Shown piece after piece: positions 24,065-34,600 of a DNA stretch of 36,696 nucleotides. The stretch spans positions 3,827,036 to 3,863,731 of the forward strand of contig NZ_LFJC01000003.1 in NCBI RefSeq assembly GCF_002776695.1. Direction: 5' to 3'. A model generated the notes under the pieces. It saw nothing but the letters and a program-made list of their open reading frames with translations. It did no database searches and was not told the DNA's origin. This DNA is from Bradyrhizobium nitroreducens. Its GTDB lineage: Bacteria; Pseudomonadota; Alphaproteobacteria; Rhizobiales; Xanthobacteraceae. Position numbers and translations under genes: made by a program. Within the stretch, counting starts at the first letter, position 1. Each line of letters begins with the position of its first letter.

Positions 24065-25453
24065 ATGAGTGCTGCTGACGTACTTCAGCCCGACATTGCG
24101 TATCCTCCCGGTCCGCCTTCTCGTCTATTCGGGATTCCGCTGAAGAACGAGTGGGCGCGCAATCCAGTAGATTTCATTCAACGTCTCCAGGCGGATTATG
24201 GCGATGTTACGCATATGCGCATCGCCGGCGAACATCTGTACGGGATATTTCATCCGACGCTGATGCGAGAAGTTCTGGTCGATCACGCGCGCGACTTCAC
24301 CCGAGTCGAACGCATTATCGATGTGATCGTTCGAATGCAGGGCAAGAGCCTTCTCACGACCGAGGGCGATCTGTGGAAGAGCCGGAGGCGAATGCTGCAA
24401 CCGCTGTTCTCGCCCGCACGGATGGGAAACTATGCTCGGCTCATGGTCGCGGCCGCCAGCCGGCATCTTCAGGTCCTGATCTCCGATCAGCGGGAAGTCA
24501 TCGATTTCGAGCATGTCATGACGATGCTCACGATGGACGTGATCATGCAGATGGAGTTCAGCAGGCCGGCCGGCGAGGATGCCGAGAAGGTGGAGCGAGC
24601 GATCCGCTACCTCTCGGAAGTCGACATCAAGCGGATGTTTTCCGTCCTCAGTCTGCCTGAATGGATGCCACATAAAGCCGAAGAGCGGCGGGGCCGGCGC
24701 GTCCTGAACGATTTGGTCTGGACGCAAATTCAGCATCGGCGGGCGGAGCTTTCGAAGGGAGCTGCGCCAAGGGAGGACTTTCTGGGCGCGCTCATGGCGT
24801 TGCGCGACGATGACGGGGCTGACGGCGGTCTGGGCGATGAGGAGATCCGGGATCAGTGTATGACGATGTTCCTGGGCGGTCATGACACGACGGCATCTGC
24901 ACTCACGTGGTGGGGATTTGCCATGACATCAAATCCGGAGTGTGCGCAGCGCGCGGCCGCGGAGGTGGACGACGTTTTGGGCGGGAGACCGCCTGCCTAC
25001 GAAGATATTCCAAAGCTGGAGTATCTGAACCGGACGCTGCAGGAAACGATGCGGCTGTATCCTCCTTTTGCGATCTTGATTTCGCGTCGGGCGATGCAGC
25101 CCATTTCAATCGGGCCATGGCAGATTCCGAAGGGCGCCGCAGTGATGTTGTCGCCCTGGGTCGTGCATCGGGATGCGCGCTGGTTTCCGGATCCAGAGAC
25201 GTTCGATCCGGATCGCTTTACCGAGGAGAATAGCAGTCAGCGACCGAGAGGCGCATTCCTGCCGTTCGGTGCAGGCCCACGGGTTTGTATCGGGAATACC
25301 TTCGCGCTGACGCAGATGTCTCTGGTCTCGGCGATGGTGCTGCAGCGATATCGGTTTCACTCGGTTGCGACCGACAAGGCGGCCGATAACCCGACTTACA
25401 ACTTTACTCTTCGCCCCGCCGCCGGCATGCGCTTGGAATTGTCCAAACGATGA
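24065..25453 (+). CDS. Cytochrome P450
   Basis: The 462-residue protein is a soluble bacterial cytochrome P450. The I-helix oxygen-activation motif GGHDTT is at 271-276, the ExxR pair is Glu327-Arg330 (LQETMRLYPP), and the heme-ligand loop FGAGPRVCIG has Cys408. There is no membrane anchor. I prefer ATG 24065 over GTG 24056 because AGGAAG lies at proper distance only from the ATG. No ferredoxin or reductase is encoded in the window, so it must borrow electrons. Its place between the starter-unit gene and the PKS suggests hydroxylation or epoxidation of the polyketide or its precursor. The site of attack cannot be told. Confidence 0.94.
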   Translation: MSAADVLQPDIAYPPGPPSRLFGIPLKNEWARNPVDFIQRLQADYGDVTHMRIAGEHLYGIFHPTLMREVLVDHARDFTRVERIIDVIVRMQGKSLLTTEGDLWKSRRRMLQPLFSPARMGNYARLMVAAASRHLQVLISDQREVIDFEHVMTMLTMDVIMQMEFSRPAGEDAEKVERAIRYLSEVDIKRMFSVLSLPEWMPHKAEERRGRRVLNDLVWTQIQHRRAELSKGAAPREDFLGALMALRDDDGADGGLGDEEIRDQCMTMFLGGHDTTASALTWWGFAMTSNPECAQRAAAEVDDVLGGRPPAYEDIPKLEYLNRTLQETMRLYPPFAILISRRAMQPISIGPWQIPKGAAVMLSPWVVHRDARWFPDPETFDPDRFTEENSSQRPRGAFLPFGAGPRVCIGNTFALTQMSLVSAMVLQRYRFHSVATDKAADNPTYNFTLRPAAGMRLELSKR

Positions 25454-25684
25454 TGGCTGCGTCGCTGCGGAAACGGGCCCGGGGCCGGTTGACGGAGGCG
25501 ATCGGGACCCGTGGCGCCCGGCCCGAACCGGATTTGATGTGGGGCGGCTACGTAGTGGTCTCGGAGGTGTGCGTCGGTTGCGCGAGCGTGGATCCAGATG
25601 CGCCCAGCGCAAGATCCGCTGCGTAACCACGCAGTAACAGGACACTGGCAGAGGCGAGACCCTGCCTGCTCAAAAGGAAACACC

Positions 25685-28600
25685 ATGCATTTGTTGCAGC
25701 AGTCGCTGATCAACGCCATCGATCCGAATGAGCGTGAGGGCGGCATCTTCGAGTTTGCCGGGCGCAGCCATTTGGAGCCATCGAAATCGCTCAGCATCGC
25801 CGAGCTGGCAACTCAGGCCGGGCGAATCTCCGTCGCGCTGCAGAAGCGCCTGGTTCGACACACCCTTGTCTTGATCGTGATGCCGCACGGAATTGAATTC
25901 ACCTCGACACTACTTGCGTGCTTCAGCGCCAACGTCGTGGCTATACCGCTAACCCTGCCGGGATGGTCAGTCGCATCTCCCGACCTCGATCGTGCTCGCG
26001 CGCTGCATCGGCAGGTAACCGAAGGGGGGCGTACGTGCTTCGTTATTGCCGATCGCGATACTCATGTTCGGCTCGGCGAAAGTGACGATATTGATGCCTG
26101 CTTGCTGATGACGGTCGACGAGCTTCTCGAGGAGCCGCCCGGCCCCGTGGAAGTGAGGCCGGCAGAAAACGACGACCCCGCGCTCATTTTGTTCACGTCC
26201 GGTTCGACAGGGCGGCCGAAAGGCATTCCGCTCACTTACGCGAACCTATGGCAGCAGGTCTGTGCGGGGCGAGCTCAGTGGGAAATAGTCCAAGGCAGCA
26301 GAGTCGTGACTTGGTTGTCGCCGACCCACAATTTCGGGCTGCACTTCGGCCTGCTGGTTCCGTTCTTCGCGGGCGCCAGCTGTAGTATTGTTCGAACGCA
26401 GGAGTTTTCAAAACGTCCTGTGGTTTGGTTTGAGGTGATGGCAAGGCATCGTGCAACGCACGTTGCGGCACCGAATTTTGCATTTGATTTTTGCTGTGAT
26501 GTCGTAGTGCCTGGCGAGGTCCCGCAAGACGCCATGGCGAGCGTTACGCACTTCGTATGTGGTGGAGAACCTGTACGGAAGACCAGTGCCGATCGGTTCT
26601 TCAAGAAATTCGCAGCGGTCGGGGCGCGCCCGGAAACACTATGCTCGCACTACGGTCTATCTGAATGCGGGTCAGTGACCACGGGGAGCGCTCGCAACGG
26701 GGGGTTCGTCTCGCTCGACGCCGAGCCGTTCAAGAACTCCCGAGCGTCCTTCGTACAGTCCGGCGAAACGCCTGTTGTGGTCTCGAACTGCGGCCCGGTC
26801 ACTGACGGGTGCGAGGTACGGATCGTCGACTGCGACGGCGGCGTGCCGTGCGGCGATGGCCAAATCGGCGAAGTCTGGCTGAGGTCGCAAGCCGTGACGA
26901 GCGGCTATCTGTTTTCCGACCCAGAGGCATCGGATGTGTTCGGGTGCTCGGTTGCGAATTCTGACGAGGCTGGTTTCTTTCGGACCGGGGATCTTGGGTT
27001 CTTGGTTGAAGGGAATCTCTACATTGCGGGGAGACGGAAGGAAGTCATCATCGTGCGCGGGAAGAATCATTTTCCTGCGGATATCGAGTCAACCATTGCC
27101 GCTGCGGTTGGCGCAATCCATCTGATCCCGGCGGTGTTCGGCGTCGAACGGGACGGCGTGGAACAGGTCATCTCGCTTTTGGGCCTCGAGAAGACCTTAC
27201 CCGGCGGCGACTATCTGGCGCTCGCGACGCTTGTCCGCACCGCGGTGGCCGCGCAGCACGGATTGGCATTAGGTGAAATTGTCGTCGTGGAAAGGGAGGC
27301 CGTATTCGGCGCGCCGTCTTCCAAGCTCAAGCGTCAGCCGCTCAAAGAAGCATATATGTCAAAGACGCTCGCGGTTCTCTGGCGAAGCGACGATGAGGCG
27401 TTGAAGTCGTCCGCGGAGCGCGGCGCAGCGCGTAGCGGGGGCACCGTCACCTCGTTGCGTGAACGAGTGTTTGTTCCGGTTCTGGGCGAACGTGCGCGGA
27501 TATTGGACGCAGACAGCGACCTGACCTCAATCGGCTTGGATTCCCTGCAATGCACGCGGCTTGCGGGGGAGCTGGAGCTGGTATTTGGAGTTCAGTTCGA
27601 TCCGACATTGCTGTTCGAGTTGCGTACCCTGCGAGAGATCGCTGAGCACCTGGAAGATGGTGAGGCGAGGGCGGATTCATATCCCGCTGCGAGCGTCCGG
27701 CTTGGAGGCGGGGGAAGTGCAGCTTCTGCTCCTGCAAACGCGGAGCTTATTGCTGTCACCGGGATGCATTGTGACATGCCGGGTGCCGGCGAAGGAGTTG
27801 AGCCGTTCTGGGAGTTTTTGAAGAGCGGCGGTGATGCAATTGCGTCGATTGAGAAGGAGCGCCCGGATCTTTGGAAGGCAATGTGCTCCTATCCCGGTCT
27901 AGACGAGAGCGAGTTGCCGCGATGGGCGGGCTTGCTGAGCGATGTGGACGCTTTCGATGCGACCTTCTTCGGCGTCTCGCCGCGGGAGGCCGAATGCATG
28001 GATCCGCAGCAGCGCAAAGTATTGGAGTTTGTGTGGAAGCTGGCGGAAGTTTCGGGAGTGAACCCTTTATTCTGGAGCGGGAAGCGTATCGGTCTGTTTA
28101 TTGGCGCCCATACGTCCGACTACTCCGAAATGCTTGCTGCGCGGCAAGATCTCATGGCGCAGTCCGGTGCGTATATCGATTCCGGATCGCATCTGACGAT
28201 GATTCCGAACCGGGCTTCCAGATGGTTCAATCTGACCGGGCCAAGTGAGATTGTTAATACTGCCTGCTCGAGTTCTCTCGTTGCCGTACATCGCGCTGTG
28301 GAGTCTCTGCGGAGGGGGGAATGCAGTTCGGCGATCGTACTTGGCATCAATTTGATTCTTACACCCAGAGTCTTGCTGTCGAGCGCCCAGGCGGGAATGC
28401 TGTCCAAGACAGGGCGATGCCGGACATTGGACGCGCAAGCGGACGGCTTTGTTCGATCCGAGGGTATCGGCGGAGTCATTCTCAAGCCGCTGAGCGCAGC
28501 GGTCGCTGCAGGTGATTCCATTCATGGGCTGATTCGCGCCGTCGGAGTTAATCATGACGGCCGCTCGAATTCCCTGCGGGCACCGAACGGCGCTGCGCAG

Positions 28601-31600
28601 AAGCGATTGCTTGTTTCGACATATGAGGATGCTGGATTTGATCCGGGATCGGTTACGTACGTCGAGATGCATGGAACGGGAACCTCGCTCGGCGATCCCA
28701 TCGAGGTCCGGGCCCTCGCGGAAGCATTTCAAGCGCTGGCTCCGGACGGAAAATCCGGACAATGCGGGCTGGGGTCGGTGAAATCGAATATCGGCCACAC
28801 CGAGTCGGCTGCGGGTATCGCCGGTTTCATCAAGGTCATGCTGGCCTTTCGCCATCGCGTTCTTCCCAAGACACTGCATCTCGATTGCATTAATCCGCTT
28901 ATTGATCTTCAGAACACTCCCTTCAGAGCTATTCGGGACAATGAGTCCTGGCATCCGTCCGACCGGACGCATGGCGATGCGTTGCCGCGCCGGGCGGGAG
29001 TGAGCTCGTTCGGCTTTGGCGGCGTGAACGCGCATGTGGTGCTGGAGGAGTATGTGGCGCCTGGACCGGCGTCGGAGCCGGTGCGTGCGCTGCCGGAGAG
29101 CCCGGCGGTTGTGGTGCTGTCGGCGCGGAACGAGGAGCGGCTGAAGGCGCAGGTGGAGCAGCTGCTGGCGTGGATGGGGCAGCGGGAGCTGACGGCCGCG
29201 GACCTGGCGGCGATGGCGTACACGCTGCAGGTGGGCCGCGATGCGATGGAGTTCCGCCTTGCGGTGATTGCCGGCACGGTGGCGGAGCTGCAGGGCAAGC
29301 TGCAAGGTTATCTGCAGGGCGCGCAGCACCAGGACGACGTGTACCGCGGCGAGGTCCGGCGCAACAAGGACGCGCTGGCGGTGTTTGCGGCGGACGAGGA
29401 CCTGCAGGGAGCGATCCAGACGTGGCTTGCCAAGGGCAAGCACGCCAAGCTGGCGGACCTGTGGGTCAAGGGTCTGATGTTCGACTGGACCAGGCTGTAC
29501 GGAGCCGCGCGGCCGGCGCGGCTGAGCCTGCCCACCTATCCCTTCGCCAAGGAAAGCTACTGGGTATCAGCGCCCCGACCGCGCCCAACCATCCCGATGC
29601 AGGAAGCCGATCAACACGTCCACCCACTCGTTCATCGCAATACCTCAAGCCTGGAACAGAGCCGCTTTACGACCGTGTTCACCGGCGAGGAGTTCTTCCT
29701 GAAAGACCATGTCGTGAAAGGCAGGCGATTGCTTCCGGCCGTCGCACAACTGGAGATGGCTCGCGTAGCTGTAGCGAAGGGCTGGGACCTACCGGAAGAC
29801 GAAGCCCTCAACATTACTCTCAATGATGTTGTTTTCTCACGCCCCATCGCGATCCAGGAGATCGCATCCCCGCTGCACATCCGGTTGGAGCCACAGGAAG
29901 AGGGAGATCTCGTCTACAAGCTCTACACCGAAGGCGCTGACGGAACGGTCACCTATGGTCAAGGCCGCGCTACGCTATCAGCAGAATCGCTGGAAGAGAC
30001 GCTGGATCTATCCGAACTGCAGCGCGAATGCATACGCCTGATCCCAGCCAACGATTACTACCAAGACTTCAGGAACCTTGGGCTGCAATATGGCGCCGCG
30101 CTTCAAGGTTTACGGCAAGTACAAATTGGGCAGCGTGCAGATGGGGACCGTTTCGTACTAGCGCAATGGGTGCTTCCCGAGTGCGTAGTTGGCACGCATG
30201 CACAATACTCGCTCCACCCAAGCATTGCGGACTCGGCGTTACAAGCCTGCGTGGCACTTATGTCCGACGCAGGGTCGGCAAAGGCTCTTGCCCTTCCATT
30301 TGCGGTAGAACGCGTTCAACTGCTGGGATCGTTGCCGGCCCAAGGATGGGCAGTACTCAGCTACAGCCTTGGCAGCGACAGTCGCGCCGGATTACGCAAA
30401 GTCGATCTGGTGATTACCGATGAGAATGGGCGCGCATGCGCTCGACTAGATGGTTTCAGCGCTCGTTTGGTGGACGAATCCGCCACAGTCGAGTCGTCCA
30501 ACAAGGGCTCACTACCAGCGACCAGTCCGATCACGCTGATTCCCACGTGGGAGGTCGAGAATCCTCTTCCTGTAGAACCTTGGCCAGCAAATTCGGCGCA
30601 CGTATTAGTCGTGGGCGGCAGTGCGGAACAACAAAGGTCGCTTCGTCAGCGCTATGCCCGGACCACCGCACTAAAGCTGAGTGCGGATGGCACAGCCGCT
30701 ATCGACGTACTTCCTGGCGATCTCGACCATGTGGTTTGGATCCCGCAATCACCAGGCGGCCGGCGATTGGAAAATTCAGAGCTAGTCGGCGCCCAACGTC
30801 ACAGCGTTCTGTTCGGGCTGTCCCTGATCAAAACTCTCCTTCAGCAAGGTTATGGTCATCGACCTCTTGGCTGGACCATCATCACCCAAAATGCAGTGCT
30901 GGTTTCGGCCGACGACGTACCATCGCCCGCGCACGCGAGTCTGCATGGGTTGATAGGATCCCTTGCCAAAGAGCATGTCAGCTGGAAGGTTCGATTGGCC
31001 GACATGCCGACAACGGACTGGCAGTTGGAGGATATCCTCCGACTTCCCCCGCAGCATCTGGGCAATGCCTACGCTTATCGACAAAAGCAATGGCATCAGC
31101 CACGGCTGTTGCCAGCAGCGTTGCCGAGGCTCGATGAATCGGTCTTCCGTAAGAACGGCGTCTACGTGATCGTGGGAGGAGCCGGCGGAATAGGCGAGGC
31201 GCTAAGTGAGTACCTGATTCAGAACTATCAGGCCCGAGTGGCTTGGGTCGGCCGCCGCCCTGCAAATGCGTGGATCGCCGCAAAACAAGTGCGCCTCGGC
31301 CAATTTGGCGAAGCTCCGCTTTACATCTGCGCCGACGCCGCTGACGTTGCGATGCTTGAAGTCGCCCGAGATCAGATTCGCGAGCGGTATGGATCCATTC
31401 ATGGAGTCGTTCACTCGGCACTCGTTCTAAATGACGGTTCGATCGAGCGCCTGGACGCGAATGATTTCGAGGCGGCACTGTCGGCGAAGGTCGATGTTGC
31501 TGTCAGTATGGCGCACGTATTCAAGAACGAGAGATTGGACTTCTTCCTGGTATTCTCCTCTCTGCAAAGTACGGCCAAGGCGCCTGGTCAGAGCAACTAT

Positions 31601-34600
31601 GCGGCTGGGTGCACGTTCATCGATTCCTTTTCACACGAGCTTCGGAAATCAGGAGGCGTCCCCGTCAAGTTGGTGAACTGGGGTTACTGGGGCAGCGTCG
31701 GCGTGGTGGCAAACGAGCAGTATAGGCAGCGCTTGGCCAAATTCGGCATGGATTCGATCGAACCCAGCGAAGCCATGCAATTTCTCGAAAGATTCTTGGC
31801 GGCACCGGTCGCGCAAGCGGCATTCCTCAAGATCAACGACAGGCGTCTTGCGGAAACTCTGGGGGTGCTGTCCACGGAGAGGATTGCTGTAGCGCCGAGC
31901 GCCCCAGCGACGACCCCGACGTCCGACGTCAGCAAACTGGGTCTTCCATTGAGCGAAGCCGGCTTTCGACAAGCCGACGAACTCGAGCTCTTGCTGGGCG
32001 CTCTTCTGTGCAGCCAACTGCATGAATTGAATTGGCTGCGCGTAGATGTACCTCTTTGGCCCGCGCAACGAGCCGCAGGTCTTCCTGAGTATTTTACTCG
32101 ATGGTTAGACCAGGGGCTGCGTATTCTGGGTTCCCAAGGGCTCGCCCGGCAACACGATGGCGGGTGGCTAGGGACAGCCATTCCTGATCGGCCTGCCCTC
32201 CTGAGGGCGTGGGCTGAATTGAAGGCGGACGCCCAGCACGATCATCGTCGAGCTCAAATATGTCTTCTCGACGCGACGCTCACAGCATTGCCGAGCATTC
32301 TGAACGGGAAGCAATCTGCCACGCAGTCAATGTTCCCGCAGGGTTCAATGGATCTGGTGGAGAACATCTATCGAGAGAACCATGTCGCGGACCATTTCAA
32401 TGAAGTGTTGGTCGAGCGCCTCGAGCAATTTGTTCGTAGTCGAATTGCCGCAGATCCGAACACAAGACTGAAGATTGTCGAAATCGGCGCTGGAACAGGA
32501 GGCACGAGTTCGCTCGTTTTCAAGCGACTGTCGCCATTCGTGAATCACGTTGACGAATACTGCTATACTGACGTTTCGAAGGTGTTTCTCTTGGATGCCC
32601 AGGAGCGATTCGGGGCCGAAGCGCCGTACATGAAGGCGCGCCTGCTGAATATCGAGCATTCGCCCGTCGAGCAAGGATTCGCGCTAGGTGAGTTCGATGC
32701 GGTCATTGCGACTAACGTTCTTCACGCCACTCGCAGCATTCGTCAGGCCCTTCGCAATGCCAAGGCGTTGATGAAGGGGCATGGCGTTTTGTTGATCAAC
32801 GAGCTTTCTTCCGGAAGCCTGTTTGCGCATCTGACCTTCGGATTGCTCGAGGGATGGTGGCTGCACTCCGACACGGAGTTGCGTGTCGAAGGGTCGCCGG
32901 CCATCGCCCCATCGAATTGGGAAGCGCTGCTTCGAGATGAAGGTTTTGAATCCATTACTTTCCCGGCTACGGCTGCTCATCGGCTCGGACAGCAAGTCAT
33001 CGTGGCGACGAGCAACGGAGTTGTCAGAACGAGCGTCTCTGAAGCGAACGATGGGTCGGAAGGTGATGGTGAGAAATTGCGAAGAGATGGCGCTGAAGGT
33101 GCCGTCACGGTTCCCGCGAACCTGCCGCCATCAAGCCAGAATGCGAGCGAGCTGGCAGCTTCATATTTGACGACGCTGGTCTCGCAAATACTTAGAATAC
33201 CCCCGAGCACCTTGAACCCAACTGACCCTTGGGTCGCGTTTGGCATAGATTCGATTCTCGGTTTGCGGGTGACTGATGTGCTGTCTCGCAAGTTCTCGAG
33301 CATAAATAGCACAACTTTGTTCGAGTACCCCAATCTAAGGGCGCTGGCGACGCATCTTGTCGAAACTCAGGCTGCAAGAGTCGCTGAGCTGGCCGGTCCG
33401 GAGAGAGGCCCTGATACAGGGGCCAGCGGCGAGGTCGATGTGCCGTTGCGGGGCAAGACGGAGGGGAGGCGGAGGTTGCCGTCTCCCACAAGCAAGCCAA
33501 AGGACCTTGGTGGTACTCAGATCGCAGTAATTGGAATGAGCGGTCGCTACCCACAGGCCTCGAATATTGACGCCTATTGGGAAAATCTTGCGGCGGGCAT
33601 GAACTGCATCACCGAGATCCCCAATGCGCGCTGGGACTGGCAAGCGTACTACGATCCGGAGAAGTCGAGGTGCGCCCCAGGGAAGATGTATAGTAAATGG
33701 GGAGGCTTCATCGAGGATATCGACGCGTTTGATCCTCTGTTCTTCGGAATATCCCCGCGTGAGGCAGAGCGCATGTCGCCTCAGGAGCGGCTTTTCCTGC
33801 AAGAGGCATACGCGTGCATCAGCGATGCTGGCTATACGCCGGAATCGATCTGCGATAGCAGGCGTGTGGGGGTATTCGTTGGTGTGATGAACAGCAACTA
33901 TGGAACGGCCCCATCATATTGGTCGGTCGCTAATCGGGTTTCGTATGTGTTTGGCTTTGGTGGCCCGAGCATAGCAATCGATACAGCCTGTTCCTCTTCC
34001 TTAACGGCAATCCACATGGCTCTCGATAGCTTATACAGCGGTGCGAGCGACTGCGCGCTCGTCGGTGGGGTGAACCTGATCATCGAGCCGGATCAGTACA
34101 TAAATCTATCCGAGCTGAGTATGCTCAGTAGTGGCAATGAGTGCCGAGCATTTGGTGCCAACGCTGATGGATTCGTGGACGCGGAAGCCGTGGGAGCGGT
34201 TTTGCTCAAGCCCCTCGCCAGTGCGATTGAAGCTGGTGATCAGATTTATGGTGTCATATTGGGAAGTGCCATCAATCACGGGGGAAGAACAAACGGCTAC
34301 ACCGTTCCTAATCCTGGGGCCCAGAGGGAACTGATCTCGCAAGCTCTCAGGCGGTCTGGAGTTCATGCCAGAACGATCAGCTACGTTGAGGCCCACGGTA
34401 CCGGTACATCGCTGGGAGATCCGATCGAGGTTGCTGGGCTGTCTCGCGCCTTCTCGGAGCACACTGAGGACAAGCGGTATTGCGCGCTCGGATCAGTCAA
34501 GAGCAATATCGGGCATACTGAAAGCGCTGCAGGGGTCGCCGGCCTGACCAAGGTTCTGTTGCAGATGAAGCATGGCAAATTGGTCAGGAGCCTGAATAGC

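Noticed and set aside
28067..29443. 458-residue minus-strand frame inside the PKS
   Set aside because: Antisense of KS1 and the high-GC linker; rich in Arg, His and Gln, as expected for a shadow frame.
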